The notes beneath the pieces were generated by a model that was not told where the DNA came from, made no database searches, and was given only the letters and a program-made list of their open reading frames with translations. The translations under genes and the position numbers were made by a program. Positions 49,786 to 62,390 of a stretch of DNA of 64,000 bases are shown piece after piece (the stretch's first letter is position 1; each line of letters opens with the position of its first letter). This DNA comes from Amphirosellinia nigrospora (lineage: Eukaryota; Ascomycota; Sordariomycetes; Xylariales; Xylariaceae). The stretch is from contig SCHM01000001.1 in the NCBI GenBank assembly GCA_004123355.1, positions 4,084,001 to 4,148,000 of the forward strand, written 5' to 3'.

Positions 49786-52294
49786 AGAAGCTGGGCGCTA
49801 TTTTGAGTTATTATATTGTACATTACAAAAAGAGAACAGGCACTTTCATGTGGCTTACGCGAAACCTATCTAATGAATTAATGGAATGCTTCAATTTCCA
49901 CCACCACAACACAGGCCATGGACAAACTATTCTAGCAGAACCTATACATTCATTAGGTGACTGTGCATGCCGTCGAGGAAGTAAATTTGTGTGTAGGCTA
50001 TCATAAGTTAGGCTCCATACTCGTGTATCAGGAGTACTTAATGCACACCCATCCTAGAAATAAATCGGAATGCGCCGTTTCAGCATCGCCTAGCGGCGTT
50101 GCGATGTTCTCGCCACCAGGATTCCCCTAGATGTCTTTGGTACACGTGAAATGGCTCGCATAGCAAGGGAGCCAAGTCTGTGAAGTATATGGTTCTCCTG
50201 GTCTTTGCGATCCCAGCAAAGCCCTTGCAGGGGAGCTGGAGGAAATTACCAGTAGTGGGGGATCATCGAGCACGCAAGTGTTGACCCGACTTTTTAATCC
50301 AAGCTCGTACAGGTCAGTTTTCGCCCATATACTAAGTAGGTAGTTTCTTTCATGACTTGAATTTCTTTCAAGGTAAAGTCATCTAGATGGGTTGCGAGGG
50401 CAACAGATCGTGTACCACAAATACCTGTCATCTCTGCACTCAGGTCATAAGAACTAGTGTTGCTTGTCGAAAATCCTTTCCAACATTTACAATGCACATC
50501 ACGTTGCTGCTGACTTGCAGCTGCGCGTTGACGGCATCCAATCAACGGAGACACAGCTAAGCTTTCTAGTGTCGGTGCCGAGTGGATATCACGAAAAGGT
50601 AGAAAGCAGTATAGCCTCGGGTAGATCCTTGCTGACTCCGTCTTATTCCCGCCCCTTAGTCTACCGAAGCCAGTGTACCTAAAGTATGTTGCTGTGCAGT
50701 CCTTAGACTAGACAAGACACACCTCGGTGTCCAAGGTGTGAAATGAATAAACAATAAATGGCACTTTCTACTGGGCAAATATTTGCTACCTTGTGTATAA
50801 TCTACTCAAGTATTGCTCACACCTAGTGTATCACCTGAAGATCATACCATGTCTGCATATGGGTGCTAGGATAGGCGATATCGTTGCGTTTATATGTCAC
50901 ATTTGACAACCCTTTCTCTCCTCTCAAACCAAAGCGAAGCTTTTGTTACGCTACAGGGGTAGCGGTGACATCCGGGTTACCGGCTTGTCCTGAAGGAACC
51001 AGGTTAGATTCCCTCGCGACCCGCAGTCTTTCACATATACTAGCAGACCCTTACTACACTACTTCTCTGCACTACTTACTTACTATAGACACTATTGTGG
51101 TAGGAGTCTTGGTACATACTTTTACGAGCAGCGTATCACCATATATGTACTGGTGTGGCACATTTACCACCGCAACAACCCGCCGTGCTTCTCGGGACTT
51201 ATCGGTGGCCAAGAGCTGTAGTGGAGTCTTGCGGAGTACTATAATTTCAGTATCATACCTAGTGTAGTGTACCTAAGTCTTGTCATCTGGGGGAAAGCCG
51301 AATCTGGAGTTGAAAAGCCGGCTGAACCATAGAATGGGTAATAGAAGTCCTCAAAGTCCGGACCACCACGCGATCATGCCTCTTCGGTTCGGCAGACTGG
51401 TAATAAATACAACGACATGCCTAACCTATATTATAAGTCGGTGATGGCTCACGTAACAAGCTAAGCATCAATTGTATGGATCAATCGCTAAGTACACCTG
51501 TCCCCTAGCGTTTAGAATCCTGCCGTACTAAAGGAGAACGAAGTGGAGCGACAGGAATCCGGAACGGACACTTCCACGTTTAGGGTTCCTCTACTAGAAG
51601 TACTTGTAGATCAATGGTTCGTGCTCGGAAGTGATATCCTGAAGTGATCCACGACCTAGTCGGCACTAAAATGCACGGCACACGATACCCAGTGTAGTGT
51701 GCACTAGACAACTATCCTGGACCAGCTGGATATTACCAGGGTTTTGGTGGGATGCGGATGTTGCGATAGCCAGCTAGCACAGTGTGGGATAAACAGAGTA
51801 GCATAGCATGACAGAAACACATTCCAGGGTAGCTGTCAAACTAAGCATGAACGGGTGCCTGCGTCAATGAACAAGATGTAATCGAATAACTTCAAAAACA
51901 GCATACATACTCTCTTGCCACTACACGGACAGTCGGGATTCCATATCTTTTGTAGACATATCAGACTCATTTTAAGATCGTCAGTGACCATCAGCAGTCA
52001 TTCTAAATCTCGTAGCGTATCGGAGTAACTTAAGTAAGTCTATCAAATCGGCTTGTTGGTGGCTTTGCCTGCAGCATACCACAGGTGTAGCCTTACGGTA
52101 TCTGATCCTATCAATCCAATCGGAATGTTTTCATGAACTGTCGGGTGTTGGTACAGAACGCTAACCACCTCATCAAAAGGCAAAAAAGTGGACGAAGGCT
52201 ATAAGCTATTTTCGGTATAAAAGAACCGCCTCAACCCGTTACAGATAAACGCATTTGGGGGTTTGCTACACCGTATTCGCTCAAAGTGTTGAAG
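49786..52294. other. Intergenic region upstream of the A-T-R gene
   Basis: About 2.5 kb with no recognised gene. From about 51,300 it is presumably the promoter of the NRPS-like gene. Short open frames are isolated and have no family resemblance. Confidence 0.6.
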
Positions 52295-55200
52295 ATGGCC
52301 AACATCTCGGCTGAAGTAATCGAAGACCGCATCCGGCAGTTCGGTAAGCCATGGATGATTGACGACCTCATCCGTGTGCGGGCACAGACGAAGTCCAAGT
52401 CCCCATATTGGGCTACCCTAGACATAAAGACCGGGCTACTGATTATGAGCTCTTCACTGGCAAGGAGCTCGATCGTATGGTGGATGAGACATGCCATGTT
52501 CTAATGAAGGCCGGGCTCGAGTTGAACTCGCGAAAGACCATCGGCCTATTTGCTCCTTCGGATCTTTCGTACGTCGTTACGCTATTCGCCCTGTCTCGAC
52601 TAGGCTGCAAGGTCTTGACCGTTTCCATCCGCCTCAGCGAGTCGGCATGTCTGAATCTCATGAAGCGCACAGAGTGTGATACGCTGATTGTTGGGTCGAC
52701 CTTTCGCATCGCGGCCACGATCGAAGGGCTTAAGAAGGAGCGCTCAGATCTTCACTTTATTCCTATGCCGCCTAGGCTGAGTTTGACAAGCCCGATAGCC
52801 CCCCCGAGCCGGTTATTCGACCGATACCAGATAGGGGGCGAGCATGCCCAACTTGCACTTTTCGGCCACTCTTCGGGGTCCACGGGTCTCCCAAAGCCAC
52901 TGGCACTCTCTCACCGTAGTGTGCTCAACAACATCTACTTCGGAACTGGCTGCAAGGCATTTAACGCATTGCCATGGTACCATCTACACGGCCTTTTTAC
53001 CTCATTCCAAGCCATGTATTTGCGGAAAACTGCGCATCTTTACAATGCGGATCTACCTCTCACGGCTGAGCATCTTGTCGCCGCTCTGAAAGAGATCCAG
53101 CCTGAGATCTGCCACACCGTCCCTATGTTTTGAAGCTCATGGCTGAAAGGCAGGATGGCATCGAGGTATTGAAACGTTGCAAATTCGTGACGGCGGCTGG
53201 GGCGCGAACTCCTGATGAGTTAGGCGACCGAGTAGTCCAACAGGGCGTGAGCTTGGGCGTAATATTTGGACTGTGCGTGCCCTATCTTGTTCACGAAATA
53301 TTTGCTAACCAACGATTTAGGACCGAAGTTGGCCACATGGGAGACTCCATTTACCGGGAGCCGGGCGATGACTCGTGGGTGGTATATCCGGCCGTACGCC
53401 AGCCTTCGCCCCCATATGTTGTTCAAAAAGGTTGGTGAAGGGGTCTATGAAGCTGTATACTTTAAGTCGCACCCGGCCTTGATGGCGTCAACAAGTAATT
53501 CGAATGATCCCCCAGGCTCGTTCCACTCGAGGGACTTGTTTGTACCTCACCCGACTATTGAGAATGCCTGGAAATATAGCGCGCGACGATGATAGGATCA
53601 CCTTGTTGAACGGCGAGAAGATATTGCCGTTGGGCATGGAAGGGGCAGTCCGTGAGAGCCCCTTAATACGAGATGGCTTGATGGTGGGCAATGATCGTCT
53701 CTCGCCCGGCTTACTCCTATTTCGCTCGGCCGCCGCCACCGCTATGTCTGATGATGAGGTTATCGATGCAGTCTGGCCATTGATCGAGACTGCGAACAAA
53801 GTCATGGATGAATATGCCCGCATCACCCGCGATATGATTTGTACTATTTACGGCAGACGTTGAATACCCAGCAACCGACAAGAACAACATCATCCGCGCA
53901 GCATCGTACAGGAAATTCGAGGATGTGATTGAGAAGCTGTACAACAGCGACTCGCAAACGAATGGCGTAGCTAAGAAGCAACTTGGTCTGGAAGACTTGA
54001 AGAGTTACATTTTTCAGGTTGTGCGCGAACATGCGGGCATAGAGGTGCCAGATTATGAAAGTGACTTTTTCGCTGCCGGCATTGATAGCTTGCGAGCCGC
54101 ACAGCTGCGGAGACTGTTACAGCAAGAAATTGATCTAGGTGGGAACTCGCTTCCCACCAATGCTGTTTACGACGCTGGCAACGTCGCAAAGTTAGCAGAA
54201 GTTCTGTACACGACGCGAACTGGGGAGAAACTTCAGAATGGCCACTCAGCTGAGAAGAGTGAGACTGCAAAGATGGAAGAGCTCATTTCTGAATACAGCA
54301 ACTTCCAACCCCAGAAATCAAAGGCAAAGAATGATGTTGTCGTAAGCAGAATAATTGACCCTAGTAGAATGTTTCTAATCAATGTTGATATAGGTCCTTA
54401 CCGGCGCAACCGGCGCCCTGGGTGCCCATATACTCAACCAGCTCCTGGACGACCCAAGAGTGGCACGGGTGTTCTCTCTTGTCCGAGGTAACAATGCGCT
54501 GAACGGATATCGAAATCTTTAGAGGAGCGAGGGCTCACCCTATCTGAGGATAACCCTGCGCGATCAGAGAAGTTGGTGGCCTTGTCAACGGACAATTTCG
54601 GGCCTCGAACCTCGGTCTCCGCCCCGAAGAATATGCAAAATTGCAGAACTCGGCAACCCTGATCATCCACGCAGCTTGGCCGGTGAATTTCAACATCTCC
54701 CTAGAGAGTTTTAGGCCACAGATCGCCGGGCTACGGAATTTCCTAAGCCTCGCCTCAGAAACTCCCTCGCCAGCTCGTGTTATCTTTATTAGCAGTATCT
54801 CAACCGCGTTCAACATGGCGAAGCCGGCGAGCGTCCCGAGTCCCCGCTCCCATCCCTCGAGCACGCGGCGGCTACGGGCTACGCACGCTCTAAATTAATC
54901 TGCGAGCGTATCTGTGAGGCTGCCGGCGCAAGCGGCGCTGCAGTCGGTGTTCTGCGAGTTGGCCAGATTTCGGCAGACAGCGTGAAGGGCATCTGGAACG
55001 AGAAGGAGCATGTGCCCTTGCTCGTCCGCAGCGCAACCGAGGTCAAGGCTCTCCCTCGTCTCCATGGGTACGAGGGACGGTGCGAATGGATGCCTGTCGA
55101 CACGGTGGCTGAGACAGTCCGGCAGCTTGCCGACAAACTCACTCCTGGTGCCGGGGCCTCGTTTTATAATATCACGCCATCCCATGCATTCTCGTGGAAC

Positions 55201-55538
55201 GATCGGTTCCTTCCCGTCCTGCGCGAGGCCGGTTTGGAGTTCGAGGAAGTCGATCACGCCGAGTGGTTGAAGCGCCTCCGTGCTCGTGCTGCCGAACTTG
55301 GCCCTGCCGCAGAGGAGAAGCTCCGGCTATCAAGCTAGCGGACTATTATGAGGCGACATACGGCGAATCTGGGACGGGCTATGGGTCAGACCTAAAGTAT
55401 GAGAATGACCGGGCCTGTAGCGATAGTGATGCACTCCGGTCTTGTCCTGAGTTGTCGCAAGTGGCTATTGTGAAAAAGATGCTACAGCACTGGCTTCGCC
55501 ATGGGCATAAACTTCTAAATGAGCCACATACCCTCTAA
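52295..55538 (+). CDS. NRPS-like A-T-R enzyme (carboxylic acid reductase type)
   Basis: A one-module enzyme that should activate a carboxylic acid with ATP, load it on a carrier domain and release it by NADPH reduction as aldehyde or alcohol. No condensation domain is present. A domain: GLFAPSDLSYVVTLFALSRL, the ATP loop FGHSSGSTGLPKPLALSH, LPWYHLHGLF, FGLTEVGHMGDS (restored by intron about 53274-53320), SRDLFVPHP, RDDDRITLLNGEKILPLGME, and the last-motif lysine in PATDKNNIIRAASYRKF. T domain: DFFAAGIDSLRAAQLRR with the pantetheine serine. An intron (about 54340-54392) leads to the reductase domain: VLTGATGALGAHILNQLLDD (NAD(P) site), FISSISTAFN and the YxxxK site GYARSKLICERI. C-terminus: DYYEATYGES to HKLLNEPHTL. 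One-base breaks are near 52400, 53130, 53385, 53590, 53850, 54500, 54590, 54840 and 55325. Length is about 1,040 residues, normal for A-T-R. Substrate not predictable by eye. Confidence 0.9.
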
Positions 55539-56343
55539 CGGGGGCAACTGAGAAGCACGGTCTGAAATGAGATGACTTATTGATATCTACAGATACGAAT
55601 AAAACAATAGAATAAGTAAACAGCTCGTCGGGATCAGTGTCAAGGCAGACAACTAAATTTGTTTTGCTTCTTACCGCTTAGCTTGATTGTGATGGCAGAT
55701 GTGGCGTCTCATCACACCACCTTTGCTCTCTCTTATCACCCTTATTCTTAATTATTAGTAAGAAAGACGGGCATATGACAGGTACAGTATAGTCAAGTAG
55801 CCTCTATGAGTAGCGTCAGTGTCAGCTACTCTCGAGAATCTCCTACGCCTCCATCCAAGCAAACCCTCACTGAGAAAGGCATTTTCTCTTAATCAGGGTG
55901 TATTTCACTTATATGGATGTTGTGGCGTCCGAGTAACACGATGAAATTGATTGATGTTTTATAATGTGATGGGGTTTGTTCTATGTGGTCGAGAGAATAT
56001 GTGTTGGGCCTTGTTTTAGACACGCTTTCATCGTAGAGTGAATCGTAGATCTAGTCACACATACCCTCCGAGTTGAGAATCACTCCCTCAAGTTAGTACG
56101 ATATTTTGAGTTATCTATTTCGTCTCGGGTTGACAGAAGGTTAGGTCACATAAGGGAACAGCCTGGCCCGACATCTAATTCTCAGAAACATCCCACCATT
56201 ATCCACATAACATAATAGCGCATCACGGTTCAGAGTTTTCATTCTAACCCTTCCGGAATAATTATCATTTCTTTGGTTTTCCATACAATATATACAGAGT
56301 TGGCCATAACTCGAAGAGGTTACTGAGTGTACCGCTCGCTCTC
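55539..56343. other. Intergenic region, convergent 3' ends
   Basis: Spacer between the 3' ends of the A-T-R gene and the hydrophilic protein gene. No gene recognised. Confidence 0.65.
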
Positions 56344-56982
56344 CTACGAAGCCTCCGTTACGCTTGCAGGGGCCTCGTAACCTTCCGCCGACATCTCACC
56401 AGGCACCTCCTGCGGAGTGTAATACTTGCTACCTGGGTGTTGGCCTTTGTGTGGCATATACTGGTTGCTTTCGATGTTGGCTTGCGCAGCCTCCCTGCCC
56501 TCGGACATCACCTCTCCGCGGCGCACTCCAGTCGTATCATCGGCCGCCGATCTTGAACCGATGTCGTGACGTCGTCTGTTGGTCGGGTCGAACTTGTTGG
56601 CACCGCCAAAGGCTCTCATCTGCTGGCCGATCTTATGCTCTGGTCCTCCGACACCTTCGAAATGCTCCCCACGTGTTTGACTGATAAACAATAATTAGTC
56701 GAGAGGAACAGCATACGCACTTCTGCAGAGATGAAACTCACCGTCCACGGGCATCGAGGTCGCCGCCCTCTTCTGGGGAATCCGTTTGTTGTAACTGGCG
56801 TTGGTGCTCAAATCCTGACCGTATCTAACTTGGGAACCTGGGAACTGGGTTTCGACCCTCGTGTCAACACCTACTTCGTCACTTCGAGAGCTCCTGTGGG
56901 CGCCAGTCTTAGCCTCATAGGTATTGAGATTTCTCTCTGCCTCCTCGGCAATCTTTCGAAAATTCTCGGTAGCAGGCGCCAT
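56344..56982 (-). CDS. Hydrophilic, disordered protein of unknown function
   Basis: Not assigned. The start MAPATENFRKIAEEAERNLN begins a short helical stretch, followed by charged, Gly/Ser-rich sequence. QVRYGQDLSTNASYNKRIP leads, across one missing C in a C run (about 56768), to PEEGGDLDARGR. An intron (about 56684-56747) then continues as QTRGEHFEGVGGPEHKIGQQ, and the exon ends YTPQEVPGEMSAEGYEAPAS. There is no cysteine, membrane segment or signal peptide in the joined model of about 190 residues. The composition resembles stress- or conidiation-associated fungal proteins (LEA-like behaviour), which is inference only. The splice fits both frame and consensus, so a real gene is likely. It lies tail to tail with the A-T-R gene. 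Confidence 0.7.
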
Positions 56983-59008
56983 TATAGCTGCTATTTGTGG
57001 TTGATGTGGGCTTGGGTAATTTTTTCAATCGGCCGTAAGTTGTAAGTTGAAATGAAATATAGAATCCTAAACTTTAACGAATTAGCTATGAAAAAGTACT
57101 TTATATATCTAATGCTAGCCCGTCGACTAGTGGCGACGTCATCAAGCTCATCGCCATCATGAATGCATCATGAAATCATGGGCCCAGATTTTCTGGGCCG
57201 GCCCTGGGATAAAGGGCTATCAACTTGGCCACCTCATGTAAGCCAAAAGCATCCGTCACGTATTTTACTGTGTGTTTCTGAAGTTAGATATTGGTAATGA
57301 TATCATTGCCATTTCACTCTGCAGCTTTCAAGGCTGTTTTACATCATATGTGCCATGACCAAATCTCTAAACGACATCAAGCTGCTATAGCTTGCAGTGA
57401 TGCCATACTATAACCCCCCGAACTCACATTAAAGATGCAAAATTTTTAACTACCATCAGCATGGAAAGTGCTAGCTGATTCCATCTTCCGCAATAGAAAT
57501 GTAGCTAGCCAAGTCAAAATGCCACTGTCACGATCCTTGCAGGGGTAGGGTGTAAACATCTGTTGTTGCACAGAGGACCAGTGAAGTCATCTCCGTGGGC
57601 TCTACGTGACTATCTGGCTATATACGAGAAGTCTCTTTGTCTAATCCGGTCTCTGATCCCTGTTCCTAGCAGCCACACTGAATGCGGACTCTCTCTTGAT
57701 GATACGCATAGTTTACAAGCTAGGCTTTTGCATCTATAACCTTTGTGAATATAGTATAGGTAATTTCCCAAGGTTTCTTGATAGGAAATGGACTGACTTA
57801 CGCAAGGTACTCAGTCCAATGACCGATTCGATACCTAACATATAAATTCAGACACGTCTAAGGCAAATAGTGACCGCATTATTCGTAATTACCTGTCATA
57901 GGAGCCATTATAAATTCATTGATTCGAACCTATATCTATATATATTATAAATATACCCTTTTTTTTGTCCTTCATGGTGTTATGCCAGTTGGTAATTTTT
58001 TGTTATGACCAGTTGGTGAACATCCCCATCTATCACTTCGAATACTTAAACTGATTGTGGATGATTGGATATAGCAAAGCCCTCGCCAAACTTGCACCAG
58101 GAATATGGAGAGTTGATATACCGGTTTGCTCTCTCCTCCGTATCAACGTAAACTTGTTGTCGTTGTCGCCCCTATTTATTCTACAAGCAATTAATTGTGA
58201 CATCCATCGCTCAAGTTCATTAGGGGAGCAAGACACGACTGTAATCACTTGACATAACTATACTGCAGTGCATTTGTTTGATAAAATGAGTTATTTGAAG
58301 TATGCAATGCTGCTGGCAGACGTCTGATAGTATTAACATGATACGATATGCTAGGCTGGACAGCGGTTAAACTTTAGATTTGTGGACGGGATTTTAATCA
58401 ACACTTACGCCTTTTTGCGGTTTCTGCTGTTTTTAGTAATTTAAACCCTGTAGCATCTATCCAGTTCGGCGTCTAATTAGTGAGAGCGCCAAAGCGAATA
58501 TTCGAGTTATGTTTTCGACTGAGCCTTGCACACAGGTGGCCTGGTCAATTCACATAGTACGAGAGCTAACTGCGGAACAACTTGAACCTGTTGGGTGCAA
58601 TACACGCTGCGAGTCTCAATTTCCTTCCCTTGTAGCCTAGTTACCATTTTTAATGACTCCTATTCATGAAAGGGAACTTATAGCCTGCATAATAAATCAC
58701 TGCCATAGTGAGCCTGTCTAGTATGAGCTCCTTGTCCATTTTCACCACAGTAATAGCAAATGAAAGTAGCTAATTATCAAGTCTTATCCTCTATTGGTTC
58801 AATATTAAAAAATATAACACGTCATCTAGTATGTAATACCTAGCTAATAATCTCATATCTGCTATAGTAAGTCGTCAGCTTGTAACTTGTAGACCAGACG
58901 TACTGCGTCTGAAAGGGTACGGTATCTTCTAAGCCGGCGACGAGATTGTAGTTATCCCATCGAAAGCCTGAAACCCCGTAAGAAGCATTTATAACATTCC
59001 GCGTGACT

Positions 59009-59288
59009 AAATTTCCGATGGCTCCAGCTGGGAGTGTCAGTCTTCAGGGCCATCGAAGTATAGCCAATCTCGGAGTTTCTCCGTAGTCAGCTTCACCCGG
59101 GAAGCGGCAACACAACGCGTCTCATGGCCCGGATATTATCCAGCGCTGTATGAGCTCTATCGCCCTCTCATAGTTGCGCGCAATCGCGGAGTTTCAATTA
59201 AGCTTGCTGCTAGCTGTTTGTTCTACGCTGACGCCCCCTCCAGTATCGGCATTCCCCCTTCGTTCCCGGGATGGGAAGAGTTAGTCTA
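59009..59288 (+). pseudogene. Possible coding relic, open frame without start
   Basis: A 92-codon stretch free of stops in one frame, more GC-rich than its surroundings, containing SWPGYYPALYELYRPLIVAR and APSSIGIPPSFPGWEEL before a stop. It has no ATG near its left end and no family that I recognise. It could be the last exon or a relic of a lost gene, or chance. Confidence 0.25.
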
Positions 59289-59566
59289 AGCAGGTTTTTT
59301 TCTGAAATGCCGTTTCTCATGCTATTGCCTACAGAACAATACCAAGATAATGCGATATCATGTGCAGTGACTTTCAAGGCAATATCAGGATACGAGTAGG
59401 TACAGTAGAGCGCGAATCTTCGGCCTGGCTAAATAGCTCCGGGGCCCCCTTAGGGGGATAGATATCTAGCTTTTTAGAAACTCATTGCGCTTGCTCTTAT
59501 AACATGTATCGTCTCAAGTATATCTCGCAGTGTGCCTGATCATATATTTCTTGACATTCGTTACTG

Positions 59567-59595
59567 CCCTCTCCATCCCCTCTCCATCCCCTCTC
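59567..59595 (+). repeat. (CCCTCTCCATC)n tandem repeat
   Basis: An 11-base unit repeated about 2.6 times in gene-free DNA. Confidence 0.85.
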
Positions 59596-62370
59596 AATAC
59601 AAGCCCCCGGATCACATAAATGATTCCACCTGGCCACTGCAACATTTCTTCAAATCTACGTAACTAAAAGATGAACGACGGCCGATAAGTACTGCGATAT
59701 ATCAATAGCAATAAATACCTGTCTAGTCCTAGTGGCGGCGTTTATGTAGCTACCTCAGCATCAACACCTCACTGGTGTATTGGAGATTTATAGGGTCATA
59801 ACGTCACCTGCCCGTGTTGGCGAATACCATCGTTGGGGAAACTTAAACCGCGATGTTGGAGAGTTCGTTACAGAGTCTCATCTATCCAGTACAGAGAACA
59901 GTAGATTTCCCGGTCTTGGGAATGCTTCCACTCGGACTGGGGTATCATGCCGCGATTGGATGCAGGACCAAAGGTTATATTCCGATATTAAACCAATCTG
60001 AATGGTGTGCTCACCAATAACGGGATAGCAAGACGTAGCACTTGGTACCATGACGGTACATGGTGTTGAAAGCCGATCACTCGGTGTTTCTTGGCATGTC
60101 GTCAACTAAGATGTGCAGTACTCTAGATTCGTCATTTAGATTGATTTCCTATAAAGCCAGAGAAGGCTGGCTGCGTTACTACCTATAAAACTGTCACCAT
60201 AATCTACGTATGTAGATCCTATCAGTTTCTGGGCCAGTTCTGTGGCATGAGATTCGACTGGCTGTTCAACCTATTATGAAATCAGATCTTGGACCGGTTC
60301 GTCCGATATCTTCCCGGCTAGGCATATTAGTATGAAATAGGTATTTTAGCCGAGACCTCATGCACAAACGCTCGCAATCAACTGGTCTATGCCAGATGGA
60401 ATGGTCCAGGATCTTGGTCGATTAGTGGGTGGCCTTATTAGTATGCGTTATACGTACTTTGCGGACTAGCATGGGGAATAATTACCCGCAGTTTCATTCT
60501 TCCCTGGCCTGAATGGGAGGCTCCAGAAGCAAGGCACACCGCTCAAAGATCGGCAATCTGATACTTCGTATAATAGACGCCGCGATGGGCTAGCAAATCA
60601 TGATATATAGATGTTTTGTGGCTGAATATGCGAATGAAAATTGATCGTCGTTCATCTGATCACTGGCAGGAACGTTGGAATCGTGCGCCTTAGCCGTATA
60701 AACGGCCAAAGATGTACCTCAATCCACTAATGTGCCCAGGAACTCTTGTCACTTTCAAATCCTGGGCCTTTGCATTCCGGGGTAGTCTGTTTCACTATCA
60801 TGCAAGTACTAAAAGTTGATGAGCTGGCCAGAACTAAAGCATATAACCGAAGCTCGCCCGGCATAAGGATCAAGGCCACCACGGACCGGTCTCAACTGCC
60901 TGGAAGACGGACCGCAGTGGTGACTTGGTGTATAATGTGAGTGGTGGCCTTTTAAGTCTGATTTGGAAATTCGTATGTAGGGTACCTATGCAAGCGTGAC
61001 AGGGATTCCTGCTCTCGTTCGGTGCCTCAATGCATCCTCTATCCTAGTTGGTCCGCTTCGTCTATGTCTGCTGCGCTTGCTTGATAGATCCAAGGAGAAA
61101 GGCATGTGGGACAAGAACGCCAATAATGCAGAGGGCAAAGGACGTGATATGGCGACCGGAGCGTTCCCACTGGACACGGAGATTCTTTGTATTGGTTTAT
61201 GGAAGGTAGGCTGTCCATTGTTGGCCCCGGCGCCTAAGGACTGGGTTCCATCAGATCTGCGCCGGGTATCGGTCTAGCAAGAATGCCGTTTTAGCCTGAT
61301 TGAGTTTCAGTGGCCCCAAGCATCGGAACCAAGCGACTGGCTATCCTGGGCGCCCATAGAGGGAGAACAGCCTGAGAATGACGATGGACCAGCTTGAAGC
61401 CTGCTGCTAGCCCGTGACATTTGTTTCCCGGGCCTGTTACCCGTGGTATCTTCGGTCTGGCTTTCGCAGGTTCCTGTAGAGACCGACTGGCTTCACTTCA
61501 AGCTATACGTTGAAGTGGAAGATATTTATAGCGAATGTAAATAAACCGGGTTGCATATTACGAATCCAATACTTACGCCAGGTATGATTCTGTCACCTGG
61601 CCCTTATTGGTGCGTTACACCTGCGTTAGCAAAGAAATGGTGGCGCCGGCACTGGTGCTACAGTACCAGGTTCCGAGCATAAGACCCTTGAAGAAACCCG
61701 GAAAAATACATATGTATGGTATCACGTTGGCGGTGAAGCGAGATTTAGCCAATAAAGTCGGTTAGTGTTCGCCTCAAATACCTCCCTTGCCCATAATACT
61801 ACTGTCATAGAGACAAGTATTAGTTATGACAGGTCCTCTCTGACTGGGTCCGAGTTTCCAATTACTTAGCCAGCTACATATTCGATTTTACACCCCTTGG
61901 CAATTAGGAGTTTATGGTTCTTCCTCTACGATGTTCTTTCCTTGGAATTTAGGAGGGATGCTTTATAAAGGGCCAGATAGGGTCTATAGACATACAACAG
62001 TAGATCCGCTCCCAGAGTGATATGGTAACTGGGTGATAACCGACTTGCAGCAGATCTGCAACCAAATATTTACTTATATATAATAGAAGTAAATCGACGT
62101 GTTTCCATGACTCACGCCTAAGAGAATAAGATCTTAGTCGGAAAATTTGGGGCGGGAAGGTTGACATCTTGTTTTTTCACAAAAGACTACTGGCATTATG
62201 GACACGGGAATAGGCGCCCTCCATCAGATATTTCATAGATTCGCAGCCTCAATTCTATGGAACACCCTAGTTACCAAAACGTGTTACAGATAGGATCGAC
62301 GAGGGTGGGCACCCAAATAATAATTCAAAGAGGCAAATTTTTCTTTCTTCATGTTTAAATTATTTAAAAG

Positions 62371-62390
62371 TCTTGTTATATCTTGTTATA
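62371..62390 (+). repeat. (TCTTGTTATA)2 tandem duplication
   Basis: Two exact adjacent 10-base copies in AT-rich, gene-free DNA. Confidence 0.85.
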
